From a bacterium (lineage in GTDB: Bacteria > Bacillota_A > Clostridia > Lachnospirales > Lachnospiraceae), in assembly GCA_004562915.1 (NCBI GenBank), contig SFQZ01000005.1, positions 62,001 to 126,000 of the forward strand: a stretch of DNA of 64,000 bases, given 5' to 3'. A model generated the notes under the pieces. That model saw only the letters and a program-made list of their open reading frames with translations, did not search any database and was not told the origin of the DNA. The position numbers were made by a program, and so were the translations under genes. Shown in pieces: positions 53,610-63,558 of the stretch (position 1 is its first letter; each line of letters begins with the position of its first letter).

Positions 53610-54986
53610 ATGTTAGAGACAATTAAACAAATCAATGACAACGTCAACAGTTTTGTCTGGGGAGTCCCTGCCATGATCTGCATTGTCAGTGCCGGCCTGC
53701 TTCTCAGTTTTCGCACCCGTTTTCTTCAATTTCGTAAGTTTGGTTACACGTTCCGTGTGACCGTAGGACGAATGTTTCATAAAAAAGAAGCGTCTGATGG
53801 CTCTATTACACCTTTTCAGGCGGTCTGTACTGCACTGGCGGCTACCGTAGGTACCGGAAATATTGCCGGAGTAGCCGGCGCCATCGCAATCGGAGGGCCC
53901 GGTGCTGTTTTCTGGATGTGGATGTCCGCTCTGCTCGGAATGTGTACCAAGTTTTCTGAGGTAACACTGGCTGTACATTTCCGTGAGAAAAATGAAAATG
54001 GTGACTGGGTAGGCGGTCCCATGTATTACATAAAAAACGGTCTCGGTCCCCGTTGGCACTGGCTTGCCGTTATTTTCTCCGCTCTTGGAGTTCTTACCGT
54101 ATTCGGTACCGGCAATGCCACTCAGGTAAACACCATCACCAGCGCCATTGATTCCGCACTGCTCAACTACCATGTACTTTCAGATAAACAGATTTCCGTA
54201 TTCAACCTTATTCTCGGAATCGTGATTGCCATTCTTGTGGCACTGGTTCTCCTTGGAGGAATCAAACGTATCGGAAAAGTAACAGAAAAACTGGTTCCGT
54301 TCATGGCTCTTTTATATCTGGTTTTGGCACTTGGGGTAATCCTTCTGAATATTGAACATGTTCCTTCTGTCTTTGTTTCCATTTTCAAAGGTGCCTTCAC
54401 TCCATCCGCTATTACGGGCGGTGTGATCGGAAGTATGTTCCTCAGTATGAAAAAAGGAGTATCCCGCGGTATCTTCTCAAATGAAGCCGGTCTCGGTACA
54501 GGCTCCATCGCCCATGCGGCTGCTGATACAAGCGATCCTGTCAGACAGGGATTTTTGGGGATTTTCGAGGTATTTATGGACACCATCGTGATTTGTACCA
54601 TGACCGCACTGGTCATTCTCTGCAGTGGTATTCCCATCACTTATGGTGTGGATGCCGGAGCTGAACTTACAATTCAGGGATTTACTTCCACCTACGGCAA
54701 CTGGGTATCTATTTTTACAGCAGTAGCACTCTGTTGTTTCGCTTTCTCCACTATTATTGGCTGGGGTTTGTATGGCACCCGATGTATCGAATTTATTTTC
54801 GGAAGTAAGATTAACAAACCTTTTATGCTGGTGTATTCTCTGGTCGCTATTCTGGGAGCCACCATGGATCTGGGGCTTCTCTGGAGTATCGCCGATACCT
54901 TCAACGGTCTGATGGTCATCCCGAACCTGATTGCACTGCTGCTGCTGTCGGGAACCGTTGCTAAACTTGTGAAGGATTATTTTTAG
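53610..54986 (+). CDS. Sodium:alanine symporter, AGCS family (copy 1)
   Basis: 458 residues, about ten membrane helices. Family signatures: AATVGTGNIAGVAGAIAIGGPGAVFWMW, GPMYYIKNGLGPRW and FSNEAGLGTGSIAHAAADT. Couples Na+ or H+ to uptake of alanine or glycine. It is 65 percent or so similar in layout to the second copy at 61338, but the helix contents differ (not computed). AAGGA before the ATG; ends at the hairpin at 55019-55038. Confidence 0.92.
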   Translation: MLETIKQINDNVNSFVWGVPAMICIVSAGLLLSFRTRFLQFRKFGYTFRVTVGRMFHKKEASDGSITPFQAVCTALAATVGTGNIAGVAGAIAIGGPGAVFWMWMSALLGMCTKFSEVTLAVHFREKNENGDWVGGPMYYIKNGLGPRWHWLAVIFSALGVLTVFGTGNATQVNTITSAIDSALLNYHVLSDKQISVFNLILGIVIAILVALVLLGGIKRIGKVTEKLVPFMALLYLVLALGVILLNIEHVPSVFVSIFKGAFTPSAITGGVIGSMFLSMKKGVSRGIFSNEAGLGTGSIAHAAADTSDPVRQGFLGIFEVFMDTIVICTMTALVILCSGIPITYGVDAGAELTIQGFTSTYGNWVSIFTAVALCCFAFSTIIGWGLYGTRCIEFIFGSKINKPFMLVYSLVAILGATMDLGLLWSIADTFNGLMVIPNLIALLLLSGTVAKLVKDYF

Positions 54987-55018
54987 TTTTGATTCGTGAG
55001 ATAGAAATAGTATAATGA

Positions 55019-55038
55019 GGCTGATAATATTATCAGCC
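55019..55038. terminator. Terminator between convergent AGCS and EamA genes
   Basis: Perfect inverted repeat GGCTGATAAT/ATTATCAGCC followed by CCCTTTACTTT. The same GGCTGATAA...TTATCAGCC core is used at the thiC terminator. Confidence 0.6.
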
Positions 55039-55102
55039 CCTTTACTTTATCGGCCACACGCAATCAAAACAAATGCGAACATTGGTGTGTTATGTATGTA
55101 AA

Positions 55103-56050
55103 TCAACAAGTATGTTTTTTGGAATTTAAGATTACAATGGAAATGAATATCAATAGTATTCCCGCAATTCCTGTTATGGTTATTTTCTGATGTAGTATAA
55201 AAATCCCAATCAGTGTTGCCACCATAGGCTCCACAAATGCCATTACGGATGCTTTTCCGGGCTCGGTGTATTTGAGTCCTGTTGTATAGAAACAAAAGGG
55301 AGCCAGGGTGGATACCAAACCGATTCCCAGGGCATTTGCCGCCATGGAACTATTTTGCATCCTGGCGATTAATTCTTCCTTCAGACAAAAAGGCAGCAAT
55401 GACACTGCGGCAATCAAAAAAGTGTACGCCGTCACTGTTTCTGTATGATATTTTTTCAATGCAATATTTCCGAATATAGAATACAGCGCATAACCGATTC
55501 CCGAACAGATTCCTGTCACGATTCCAATCCATGTGATATTTCCCGCTCCCTGCCCGGACAACATTCCTTCCACAATTCCTGTGGTAAATACACAGCCGCA
55601 AAATGCGCAGATCAATGCAACGACTTTCGCTTTTGTCAGTTTTTCATGAAAAAATAAAACCGACATCACCATGACAAAACAAGGTGCCGTATATAACAGA
55701 ATGGCCGCAATCGACAGTGTGGACAGCTGAATCGTGGTAAAGTACATAATATTAAAAAATACAATACTTAAAATCCCTGTCCCCAAAAACATCCAGATAT
55801 CTTTTATTTCTATCCGGATCAGTTTCCTTTGGAAAATCAGAAGATATATCCACAGTCCTACGGCTGCCACGGCATTTCGGATAAATGTAATTTCTATGGA
55901 AGAAAAACCCCCTTCAGACATAGCACTGGAAAATAGTCCGATCATTCCCCACAACGTTCCTGCTGTCAGAATAAATAAAGACGCCATATCTTCCAATTTT
56001 ACACCACAAAATTTTTTTTCAGTTGTTCTGTTATGTTGTTTATCCGTCAT
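55103..56050 (-). CDS. EamA-family (DMT) exporter
   Basis: 315 residues, ten membrane helices as two EamA repeats (LFILTAGTLWGMIGLFSSAM; TWIGIVTGICSGIGYALYSI). The end of each repeat has the typical TLSIAAILLYTAPCFVM and EPGKASVMAFVEPMVATLIG. Likely exports a metabolite or amino acid; substrate not readable. AAGAGGA before the ATG. Followed upstream on the same strand by the ROK gene, 31 bases away, so they may be co-transcribed. Confidence 0.9.
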   Translation of the reverse strand: MTDKQHNRTTEKKFCGVKLEDMASLFILTAGTLWGMIGLFSSAMSEGGFSSIEITFIRNAVAAVGLWIYLLIFQRKLIRIEIKDIWMFLGTGILSIVFFNIMYFTTIQLSTLSIAAILLYTAPCFVMVMSVLFFHEKLTKAKVVALICAFCGCVFTTGIVEGMLSGQGAGNITWIGIVTGICSGIGYALYSIFGNIALKKYHTETVTAYTFLIAAVSLLPFCLKEELIARMQNSSMAANALGIGLVSTLAPFCFYTTGLKYTEPGKASVMAFVEPMVATLIGIFILHQKITITGIAGILLIFISIVILNSKKHTC

Positions 56051-56081
56051 CGCACTCTTTCCTCTTACATCTACAATCTGC

Positions 56082-57197
56082 CTATCTCAGCGAATCAAAG
56101 TATTTCTCAACAAATTTTAAAGTGACACCATATGCAGAAGCTTCCAGCTTATATCGACCTGTCCGCAAATAAGAAGTATCCAGATCAAAGTTATTATACT
56201 TCATGATTTTTCTGCTCAGTTCCGGGAGAAACTCTTCCAGATAACCGCCTACGTAACCTCCCAGTACGATATCACAGTCAAAAGCCATCCGCAGATTTGT
56301 AACCGTCACTGCCAGATCATCCAGATATTCTTCCCAAACTTCCATACATTCCGGGTCTTTTTCCCGTATCTTCGTAAAAAACGTTTCCAGGTTGTCATCC
56401 GTCCTGCTCTGCAAAACCTTTGCAGAACAATACGCATCCACACATCCGTTTTTACCGCAATAGCATCTTCTTCCGTTTTTCTCGATCACCATATGACCGA
56501 ACTCACCACTTTTGAATGTTTCACCACGATACAGTTTATTATGAAGACAGATTGCGCCTCCTACTGTATTACTGAGTGACAGATACACCGCATCGCTGCC
56601 GTTCCCAAGCAGTTCTGCATACGCCGCACTGTTTGCGTCATTCTCCAGTTCACAGGGAAAACCGATCATATTTTCTATCATTTTAAAACTGACATTTTCC
56701 ACATTTAACGCATGAGAACGAAGCAGAAGCTTTTCTTCTTGATTGACAATTCCGGGCAGAGAAATTCCCACACCGGTAATCTTGCCTTTGTCCACTCCGG
56801 TCCGCTCAATAAATGTCAGCAGATTTTCCACCATTTTTTCATAATAAGAATATATGTTCTCAAAGGCAATCCTTACCCGTAACTTTTCCACAAGCTCCCG
56901 TCTCATATCTACAAGCGCAAAAGTGATATGATTGGCAGTAATATCCATTCCGACTGTATAGCCGATTCCTTCTGCGATTGAAAGTGCTTTCGCTTTTCGT
57001 CCTCCTGTAGATGCATATTCACCACTCTCTGTCACCAGACCTTCCTCCACCAGTTCTTTTACATTTTGAAGAACTGTCGGCATACTGATCTGTAACTCAG
57101 ATGAAATCTCCGCTTTTGAGGTAATACCTTTTTTTGATATAAATTTTATGATCCTGATCTTATTCATTCGTTTTGTATCTTTACTATTTGCTTTCAC
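56082..57197 (-). CDS. ROK-family transcription regulator (NagC/XylR-like)
   Basis: 371 residues from GTG 57197 (GGGTGG upstream; GTG 57206 is an alternative). N-terminal winged helix (ITSKAEISSELQISMPTVLQ). The ROK domain has GMDITANHITFALVDMR, GVGISLPGIV, ELENDANSAAYAE and GGAICLHNKLYRG. The zinc motif is GEFGHMVIEKNGRRCYCGKN.GC.D. It probably binds a sugar or sugar phosphate and represses carbon-use genes. Adjacent EamA gene could be a target. Confidence 0.9.
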   Translation of the reverse strand: MKANSKDTKRMNKIRIIKFISKKGITSKAEISSELQISMPTVLQNVKELVEEGLVTESGEYASTGGRKAKALSIAEGIGYTVGMDITANHITFALVDMRRELVEKLRVRIAFENIYSYYEKMVENLLTFIERTGVDKGKITGVGISLPGIVNQEEKLLLRSHALNVENVSFKMIENMIGFPCELENDANSAAYAELLGNGSDAVYLSLSNTVGGAICLHNKLYRGETFKSGEFGHMVIEKNGRRCYCGKNGCVDAYCSAKVLQSRTDDNLETFFTKIREKDPECMEVWEEYLDDLAVTVTNLRMAFDCDIVLGGYVGGYLEEFLPELSRKIMKYNNFDLDTSYLRTGRYKLEASAYGVTLKFVEKYFDSLR

Positions 57198-57309
57198 AGA
57201 TGCCACCCGTCACAATCCTTATAAGAGCTTTGCTGTTATTTGATCCATTTTCCTTGTTCATTCTATCATCATTCCCCATGTGAAGCAAGCAGACAATCTC
57301 CTCTCCTGT

Positions 57310-57368
57310 AAGAACAAAGTGGGCAAACCCACTTCAACTCCCCATACCCCTCACTCATGAGGGGCTTG
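57310..57368. repeat. 60-bp interspersed repeat, copy 2
   Basis: Second copy of the 43143-43202 element, in the 57198-57512 gap between the ROK and PepSY genes. The gap also holds AGCTGC-TTTA-GCAGCT (57389-57404) inside a GCGC/GCGC outer stem, and a 17-18-bp inverted repeat TTTTATATCATAGGAAA/TTTCCTATGATATAAAA (57441-57487) that may end the PepSY transcript. Confidence 0.75.
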
Positions 57369-57512
57369 CACACTTTGAGCGCCGATGCGTAGCTGCTTTA
57401 GCAGCTTTCCTATGCGCACCGTGTGCATCCCCCCGGAGGGTTTTTATATCATAGGAAAATGCGAAGCACTTTCCTATGATATAAAAAAAGAGAGCTCAAA
57501 TGGCTCTCTTAA

Positions 57513-58196
57513 TCAATGTTCTTCTTCCCATTCCAGGATTTTACCGCTGTCAGCATCAATCTCAAAATCATATTCCACTCCGTTGCTGACTACAGAACCT
57601 TCATAAATCGTTCTTCCGTCATCATAATCCAAATGCATCCTGATATCTTTTTCTGCTGCCTGTGGTACTTTTTCCAGTACGATCTTTTTCACTTCTTCCT
57701 CGGTAACTGCTGTTTTTACGGATTTTGTTTTGTTGAAGTCATCGTCAATATCCATATCCTTACTACGGATTTCGCCTGTCTGTGCGTCGATATCATAATC
57801 GTATTCCTTATCCCCTGCGTAAAAATCCACTTCGTATTCCTGTACTCCGTCATCGGTTTCCAGCTTCACACGAATACCGCTCACTTCTTCTTCTGTTAAT
57901 CCGGCATCTTTCAGTGCGATTGCCTTCGCCTCTTCTTCCGATATCACGGTTCCCTGCTGCGCTGCTGAATTTTTCGTATCAGCCGTCTCTTCTTTATCTG
58001 CTGTATTCGCTGTATCTCCGGTATCAACGGTTTTCTCTGTATCCGCTGTTCCTGTATTCTCTTCCGAAATCACTGTCTCCTGAGGACGAACTTCCGATGT
58101 CTCATTTGGAGAAGCCGTGTCTGTTCTGGTTCCGCATCCCACAAGTGTCAGAGTAATTACCATAATACTTAAAATCCGTGTAATTGTATATTTCAT
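57513..58196 (-). CDS. PepSY-domain lipoprotein
   Basis: 227 residues. Signal with lipobox LTLVGC, a Thr/Asp/Glu-rich linker (repeating TADTEKT, TANTADKEE), then two PepSY domains: ISEEEAKAIALKDAGLTEEEV..EYDYDIDAQTGEI and VTEEEVKKIVLEKVPQAAEKD..EYDFEIDADSGKI. AGGAGG before the ATG. Located 68 bases after the kinase gene of a two-component system, so it may report envelope or metal status to it (inference). Confidence 0.9.
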   Translation of the reverse strand: MKYTITRILSIMVITLTLVGCGTRTDTASPNETSEVRPQETVISEENTGTADTEKTVDTGDTANTADKEETADTKNSAAQQGTVISEEEAKAIALKDAGLTEEEVSGIRVKLETDDGVQEYEVDFYAGDKEYDYDIDAQTGEIRSKDMDIDDDFNKTKSVKTAVTEEEVKKIVLEKVPQAAEKDIRMHLDYDDGRTIYEGSVVSNGVEYDFEIDADSGKILEWEEEH

Positions 58197-58264
58197 CTTT
58201 TCTACCTCCTGTAAGCATTCTTCATTTCATGGTCTCATTTTACATAATGAAGATTAAAATAAGA

Positions 58265-59623
58265 TTAAAAATGAAAAGAAAAAATCGTCCCTTTGTCAAG
58301 ACAGCTTTCCACTGTAATTTCTCCCCCATGAGCTTCTACAATCCATTTTACCATTGGAAGCCCCAAACCGGAATTTCCTTCTGAAGAGGGAGATCGGGAG
58401 GTATCTACCTGATAGAAACGTTCCCAGATTCTCGGAAGATTCTCTTTACTGATCCCGATTCCATCATCTCGAACATATCCTGAAATACGGTTTTCCTCTT
58501 TTGTCAGGCCGATCCAGATATTCCCTCCGTCCTTCCCATATACAATTGCATTTTCGATCAGATTGATAAAACACCTCATCAGCATGGTTTCATCGCCCAT
58601 CATACAGATTTCCGGCTGACAATCCGTGTGTAGCTGAATCTGCCTTTTTTTCGCTCTCTCCTGTTCCTCTTCCGCAATAATTTCCAGAAGTTCACTCAGA
58701 TTGATTTTTTCCTTCTGCAATTTGACCCGCCCCTGATCCGCTCGTGCCAACATCAGAAGCTGGGAGATCATCCCTGACATCTTTTTCGACTGGGACAAAA
58801 TCACCTGCAGCCTTTCTTTCAATTCTCCGGAAGGATTGTCATAACGCAAAGCATACTCCGCCTGTGTGACGATCACGGATGACGGTGTCCGAAGCTCATG
58901 GGAAACATCAGATGTGAACTGCTTCTCCCGCTCATAAACATCCTGAATCCGGTCCATCATCCGATCAAAAGTATCTGCCAGCTGGTGTATTTCATCCTTT
59001 CCGTCCTCCAGCCGGATCCGTCGGGACAGATCATCGCCGCCCGTAATCTCTTCCGCTGTTTTCCGCATTTTTTCTATCGGAGCAAAAGCTCTGCAGATAA
59101 TATAATACCCACCAACAGCAAATAATATGACAAAAGCAGGGAGCAAAAACAGAAACAGACGGAAAATGATATTCAGCCCATACTCCGCCTCACTCTGAGA
59201 AATAATTCCTCTCATCCATACACCCTTATCTTTGTTCAGCGGTTTATAAAGATCCAGAAACACCCAACGAACCGACTGGATTTCTGTTTTTTGTATCTCC
59301 CCGTTTTTAAATGCAGGTGTCTGTGATACCTCCAATCCATAGGGAAGCCGGCCCTGTATAGGATTCCCCTGCTCATCATAAAGGATCAGGTAAACTCCGT
59401 CCTGAAAAAGCTGCAGGTCATCATCGATTTCTATCCCATCCTCTTCATCATATTCTATTTCTTCCAGATTCTCATTTAGTGCAGTTTCCAGCCGGTTTCT
59501 GACGGATTCCATGATCTGCCAGTCTCCCAGAAACCCCAGGAACCCCAGAACAATAATCGTGAGTGCGATCATGAACAATGTATACCAGAGAGTGATCTTT
59601 CCTTTTATCGATAAACGTCTCAT
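58265..59623 (-). CDS. Sensor histidine kinase
   Basis: 452 residues. Two membrane helices (about 12-34 and 160-180) enclose an external loop of about 120 residues; then HAMP (APIEKMRKTAEEITGGDDLSRR), HisKA with His242 in DVSHELRTP and HATPase (NLIENAIVYGK, DDGIGISKENL, GNSGLGLPMVK). The start overlaps the response regulator stop by four bases. Confidence 0.92.
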   Translation of the reverse strand: MRRLSIKGKITLWYTLFMIALTIIVLGFLGFLGDWQIMESVRNRLETALNENLEEIEYDEEDGIEIDDDLQLFQDGVYLILYDEQGNPIQGRLPYGLEVSQTPAFKNGEIQKTEIQSVRWVFLDLYKPLNKDKGVWMRGIISQSEAEYGLNIIFRLFLFLLPAFVILFAVGGYYIICRAFAPIEKMRKTAEEITGGDDLSRRIRLEDGKDEIHQLADTFDRMMDRIQDVYEREKQFTSDVSHELRTPSSVIVTQAEYALRYDNPSGELKERLQVILSQSKKMSGMISQLLMLARADQGRVKLQKEKINLSELLEIIAEEEQERAKKRQIQLHTDCQPEICMMGDETMLMRCFINLIENAIVYGKDGGNIWIGLTKEENRISGYVRDDGIGISKENLPRIWERFYQVDTSRSPSSEGNSGLGLPMVKWIVEAHGGEITVESCLDKGTIFSFHF

Positions 59624-60294
59624 ACATTTTCCCTCAATACATATCCGGTTCCCCGGACCGTGTGAATCAGTTTCGGCTCAAAGTTGTCATCAATTTTCTT
59701 TCGAAGATAACGAATATAAACATTTACCACATTAGACCCACCTTCATAATCATAATTCCATATATGCTGTTCTATTTTTTCTCTTGTCAGTACAATACCC
59801 TGATTCCGTATCATATATTCCAGCACTGCAAACTCTTTGGAAGATAATACGATTTCCGTTTCGTCTCTGAAAACCGTCCTTTTATCACAATCCACTTTCA
59901 GATTTGCCACTGTAAAGCAGTTGCTTACATGACCGGAAGCTCTGCGAAGCATTACCCGGATACGAGCTGTCAGTTCATCCAGGGCGAATGGTTTGATCAG
60001 ATAATCATCAGCTCCCGCATCAAGCCCCGTCACCCTGTCTTCTATACTGTCAAGAGCAGTCAATAATAAAACCGGCACATGGTTTTTATCTCTTCGAAGC
60101 TGCTTTACCACCTCGATTCCTGTTTTTCGCGGCATCATAATATCCAGGATCACAGCATCATACTCCGCACATCGGATATAGTCCAGTGCCGCTTCCCCAT
60201 CGTAACAGGAATCCACGGTATAATGATTTTGTCTCAGTTCTTTCACAATAATATCATTCAGATCCTTTTGATCCTCTGCCACCAGAATACGCAT
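59620..60294 (-). CDS. OmpR-family response regulator
   Basis: 224 residues from ATG 60294 (GAGGTG about 8 bases upstream; a TTG at 60300 is an alternative). Receiver has VAEDQ and phosphoacceptor Asp51 in AVILDIMMPRKTG, plus LIKPFA; winged helix ends VRGTGYVLRENV. First gene of the response regulator-kinase-PepSY operon; starts 26 bases before (downstream of) the LysR gene end at 60321, on the same strand. Confidence 0.92.
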   Translation of the reverse strand: MRILVAEDQKDLNDIIVKELRQNHYTVDSCYDGEAALDYIRCAEYDAVILDIMMPRKTGIEVVKQLRRDKNHVPVLLLTALDSIEDRVTGLDAGADDYLIKPFALDELTARIRVMLRRASGHVSNCFTVANLKVDCDKRTVFRDETEIVLSSKEFAVLEYMIRNQGIVLTREKIEQHIWNYDYEGGSNVVNVYIRYLRKKIDDNFEPKLIHTVRGTGYVLRENV

Positions 60295-60320
60295 ATCCAA
60301 TCACCTCTTTCTTGTTTTCC

Positions 60321-61211
60321 TTATGATGAAAACTCTCTGTTGACACAATATTGGAGCACTGATTCTATCTGAGGAGAAATCCATTTGTCCCGATGATAAA
60401 GAAGCTGTTTCCATACATCAATTTCAAAATCAGACACCTTAAGACGAATCATTTTTCCTGCTGCCACTTCTTTTTCCGTCACATAATCAGGAAGAAAAGA
60501 AATACCCGCTCCCTGTTCCACAAGGGAACAGATCAGGCTGGTACTGCCAATTTCTAAAACCGGTAGGATTTCCATGGACATTTCCGCCAGTTTTTCGTCC
60601 ATCAACCTGCGGTAACTCATTCCTTTTTCCGTGAGAATAAATGGCATTTGTATCAGATCCTGAACCAAAATGGATTCTTTTTGACCCAGCGGACAATTTC
60701 TGTCCGCCACAAAATGCATCGCCGCCTTTTCTTCCTTCACGATAACATATTCCGTATTATAAATATGATTATCCAGTGTCAATATCACATCCACCTCATT
60801 ATGATTGATCAGCCGAAACATTTCTTCGGTCCCTGCTGTAATAATTTTCAGCATAATTCCCGGATATTGTTCCCGAAAGTCCGGGAATTTTTCTCCCAAC
60901 AAAGAATAGCAAAGAGAATCTGCCATGGCCAGACGGACATGACCGCTGACTTCTTCTTCCTTCTTCATGTTTTTTTCCAGTTCCTGTGTCAGTTTACTGA
61001 TCTGATGGGCATAGTTCAACACTTGTACCCCTGTTTCCGTCAATGCGATTGTATGATTGATTCTTTCAAACAGTTGGGTATTCAGTTCATTTTCCAGCTG
61101 TCGGATCTGAAAAGAAACCGTCGACTGGGAATACCCAAGTTTTTCAGCAGCTTTGGTAAAACTGTTCAGCTCTGCCACATGAATAAATGTTACCAGATTC
61201 TTTATATCCAC
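60321..61211 (-). CDS. LysR-family transcription regulator
   Basis: 296 residues from GTG 61211 (GGAGGG 4-5 bases upstream), giving the usual LysR start MDIKNLVTF; ATG 61223 is the alternative. HTH: FIHVAELNSFTKAAEKLGYSQSTVSFQI. Ligand-binding domain follows (GHVRLAMADS). Divergent from the second AGCS gene, 114-126 bases apart, so it probably controls it. Confidence 0.92.
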   Translation of the reverse strand: MDIKNLVTFIHVAELNSFTKAAEKLGYSQSTVSFQIRQLENELNTQLFERINHTIALTETGVQVLNYAHQISKLTQELEKNMKKEEEVSGHVRLAMADSLCYSLLGEKFPDFREQYPGIMLKIITAGTEEMFRLINHNEVDVILTLDNHIYNTEYVIVKEEKAAMHFVADRNCPLGQKESILVQDLIQMPFILTEKGMSYRRLMDEKLAEMSMEILPVLEIGSTSLICSLVEQGAGISFLPDYVTEKEVAAGKMIRLKVSDFEIDVWKQLLYHRDKWISPQIESVLQYCVNREFSS

Positions 61212-61337
61212 GATTCCCTCCATCTATTTTTTCGATTCTATATATTATGATTATCAATTTTACGGATATTTATTTTTACTATATACTAATTAAATGGGAA
61301 ATACAACATACTACTTGATGAAAAAGGGGATTTTACT

Positions 61338-62720
61338 ATGACAGTTTTTCGATTTGTTTATAATTTATTATGGGGTGATCTGGTTACGATTCCGCTTCCC
61401 ACAGGTGGTTCCATCGGACTTTCTCTCCTGGTACTGATTTTGATCCCATCGGGAATTTATTTTACGGTCCGCACCAGATTTCTGCCGTTTCGCCTTTTTC
61501 CGGAAATGCTGAAAATTACAGTGGAGAAAAAAACTTCCTCTACCAACAATTCCATTTCCGGACTGCAGGCTCTGATCATATCCACGGCAACCCGTGTGGG
61601 AATGGGGAATCTTGTGGGCGTGGTGGCAGCCATCTCTCTCGGGGGTGCCGGAGCCGTTTTCTGGATGTGGATCACTGCCCTGCTTGGTTCTTCCACAGCA
61701 TTTATCGAAGCAACACTGGCACAGATTTACAAAGAAAAAGATCCGCTCTATGGCGGATATCGTGGCGGACCTGCCTACTATATTCATCACTGCTTTCTCA
61801 AAAAAGGCAGCGCACGCAAACATTCCATCATGGCAGTATTATTTGCCGTGTCCGGACTGATCTGCTGGTGTGGAATCAGTCAGGTGATTGGAAATTCTGT
61901 TTCCTCTGCCTTTGAAAATGCTTTTAAGATTCCACCAATCTATACAACCATAGTGCTTGTATTGATAGCAGCTGTCATCGTCCTTAGAAAAAATGCTACC
62001 GTTAAAGTTCTGGATGTAATCGTGCCGGTTATGGCAGGATTATATTTTGTCATTACCCTGTTTATTATTATAAAAAACGCAGGACAGCTTCCTTCTGTTT
62101 TTCAGAGAATTTTTTCAGAGGCATTTGGAATTCGTCAGGTGGCAGCCGGAGGATTTGGTGCGGTCATTATGAACGGTGCCAAACGAGGGCTCTTTTCCAA
62201 CGAAGCCGGTTCCGGTTCCGCCCCCTGCGCGGCAGCCGCAGCCGATATTAGCCATCCTGCAAAAGAGGGCCTTTTACAGGCTTTTGGTGTATTTATTGAT
62301 ACCATCGTGATCTGCAGCTGTTCCGCCATGATTATGCTGCTCACACCGGAAGGACTCACCGACGGACTCACCGGCATGGATCTGCTCCAGACCGCCATGA
62401 ACTACCATCTGGGTAAATTCGGAGTGATTTTTATCGCCGTCGTTCTCTGGTTGTTCAGCTTTTCCACATTTATTGGAATTCTATTCTATGCCCGACCAAA
62501 TGTTGCCTATATTTTCGGAGATAATTGGCTTTCCCAGACTCTTTATAAGGTTTTGGCTCTGATTATGCTGTTTATCGGCGGACTTGCCGCATATACTTTT
62601 GTATGGGATCTGGGAGACGTGGGGATTGGACTTATGACCATCTTCAATATGATCGCACTGTTTCCGCTGTCACAGAAAGCGTTGGATGCACTGAAAGAAT
62701 ATGAATGTACCTTAAAATGA
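61338..62720 (+). CDS. Sodium:alanine symporter, AGCS family (copy 2)
   Basis: 460 residues, about ten membrane helices. Family motifs TATRVGMGNLVGVVAAISLGGAGAVFWMW, GGPAYYIHHCF and LFSNEAGSGSAPCAAAAADIS. Unlike copy 1 the second motif is TATRVGMGN rather than AATVGTGN. Likely Na+-coupled amino acid uptake under LysR control. Ends at the hairpin at 62738-62805. Confidence 0.92.
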   Translation: MTVFRFVYNLLWGDLVTIPLPTGGSIGLSLLVLILIPSGIYFTVRTRFLPFRLFPEMLKITVEKKTSSTNNSISGLQALIISTATRVGMGNLVGVVAAISLGGAGAVFWMWITALLGSSTAFIEATLAQIYKEKDPLYGGYRGGPAYYIHHCFLKKGSARKHSIMAVLFAVSGLICWCGISQVIGNSVSSAFENAFKIPPIYTTIVLVLIAAVIVLRKNATVKVLDVIVPVMAGLYFVITLFIIIKNAGQLPSVFQRIFSEAFGIRQVAAGGFGAVIMNGAKRGLFSNEAGSGSAPCAAAAADISHPAKEGLLQAFGVFIDTIVICSCSAMIMLLTPEGLTDGLTGMDLLQTAMNYHLGKFGVIFIAVVLWLFSFSTFIGILFYARPNVAYIFGDNWLSQTLYKVLALIMLFIGGLAAYTFVWDLGDVGIGLMTIFNMIALFPLSQKALDALKEYECTLK

Positions 62721-62737
62721 AAAATTATACATTTTAG

Positions 62738-62805
62738 TTCGTATACCCACTAAAGTAATAAGGCTAATAATATCATCAGCCCTTTTACTTTAGTGGGTAT
62801 ACGAA
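62738..62805 (+). terminator. Long terminator after AGCS copy 2
   Basis: A 21-bp outer stem (62738-62758 with 62785-62805, TTCGTATACCCACTAAAGTAA), enclosing a smaller GGCT/AGCC hairpin. The 62806-62944 stretch that follows shows no gene. Confidence 0.75.
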
Positions 62806-62944
62806 TCTAAAACAGCCTCACCTACTGATATGTGGGGAATGCTTTAGCAAAATATCACCAAATGAATCACGGTGATATTGAAATTCAATATATATCTGCC
62901 AGTATCATTTTATATCGTGAGAAAACGTGCAGAAAGTATACTTT

Positions 62945-63502
62945 TTAGAGGATTCCCAGTCCTTCCAGCAGTATTTTCACCCCAATCAGTATTAAGATGA
63001 TTCCGCCGCACAGTTCAGCTTTTGATTTGTATTTTGCTCCGAAGATACTTCCAATTTTCACTCCGATAGCAGAACAGACAAAGGTGATTACTCCGATGAA
63101 AGTAACTGCAGGAACGATCGCCACTCTCAGGAAAGCGAATGTTACACCGACTGCCAGTGCATCAATACTTGTTGCCACAGCAAGTATAAACATGGATTTT
63201 GCTGTCATGGAACAGTCCATATGCTCCTCTTCGCCAAACGCTTCTTTTACCATATTTCCACCGATGAGTGCCAGCAATATAAAAGCTACCCAGTGATCAT
63301 ACTGTTCAATCATATCCGCAAAAAACCTTCCGAGGAAATACCCAATCAGCGGCATCAAGGCCTGAAAGCCGCCAAACCATGCACCTGCGATACACATGTG
63401 TTTCAATTTGATATTTCCCAAGGAAAGTCCTTTACAGACCGACACTGCAAATGCGTCCATCGACAACCCTACAGCCAGCACAAACAATTCAATAATTCCC
63501 AT
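62945..63502 (-). CDS. mntP: Mn2+ efflux pump MntP
   Basis: 185 residues, six membrane helices. The MntP signature Asp is in LSMDAFAVSVCKGL, with the mirrored SIDALAVGVTFAF in the second half. It exports manganese and protects against Mn excess. AAGGAAG precedes the ATG. Controlled by the upstream Mn2+ riboswitch. Confidence 0.95.
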   Translation of the reverse strand: MGIIELFVLAVGLSMDAFAVSVCKGLSLGNIKLKHMCIAGAWFGGFQALMPLIGYFLGRFFADMIEQYDHWVAFILLALIGGNMVKEAFGEEEHMDCSMTAKSMFILAVATSIDALAVGVTFAFLRVAIVPAVTFIGVITFVCSAIGVKIGSIFGAKYKSKAELCGGIILILIGVKILLEGLGIL

Positions 63503-63558
63503 TTTTTTCTTCCTTTCGCCTTTGTATTATAATGATCCGGAGGGTTGTGTAGCGCAGA

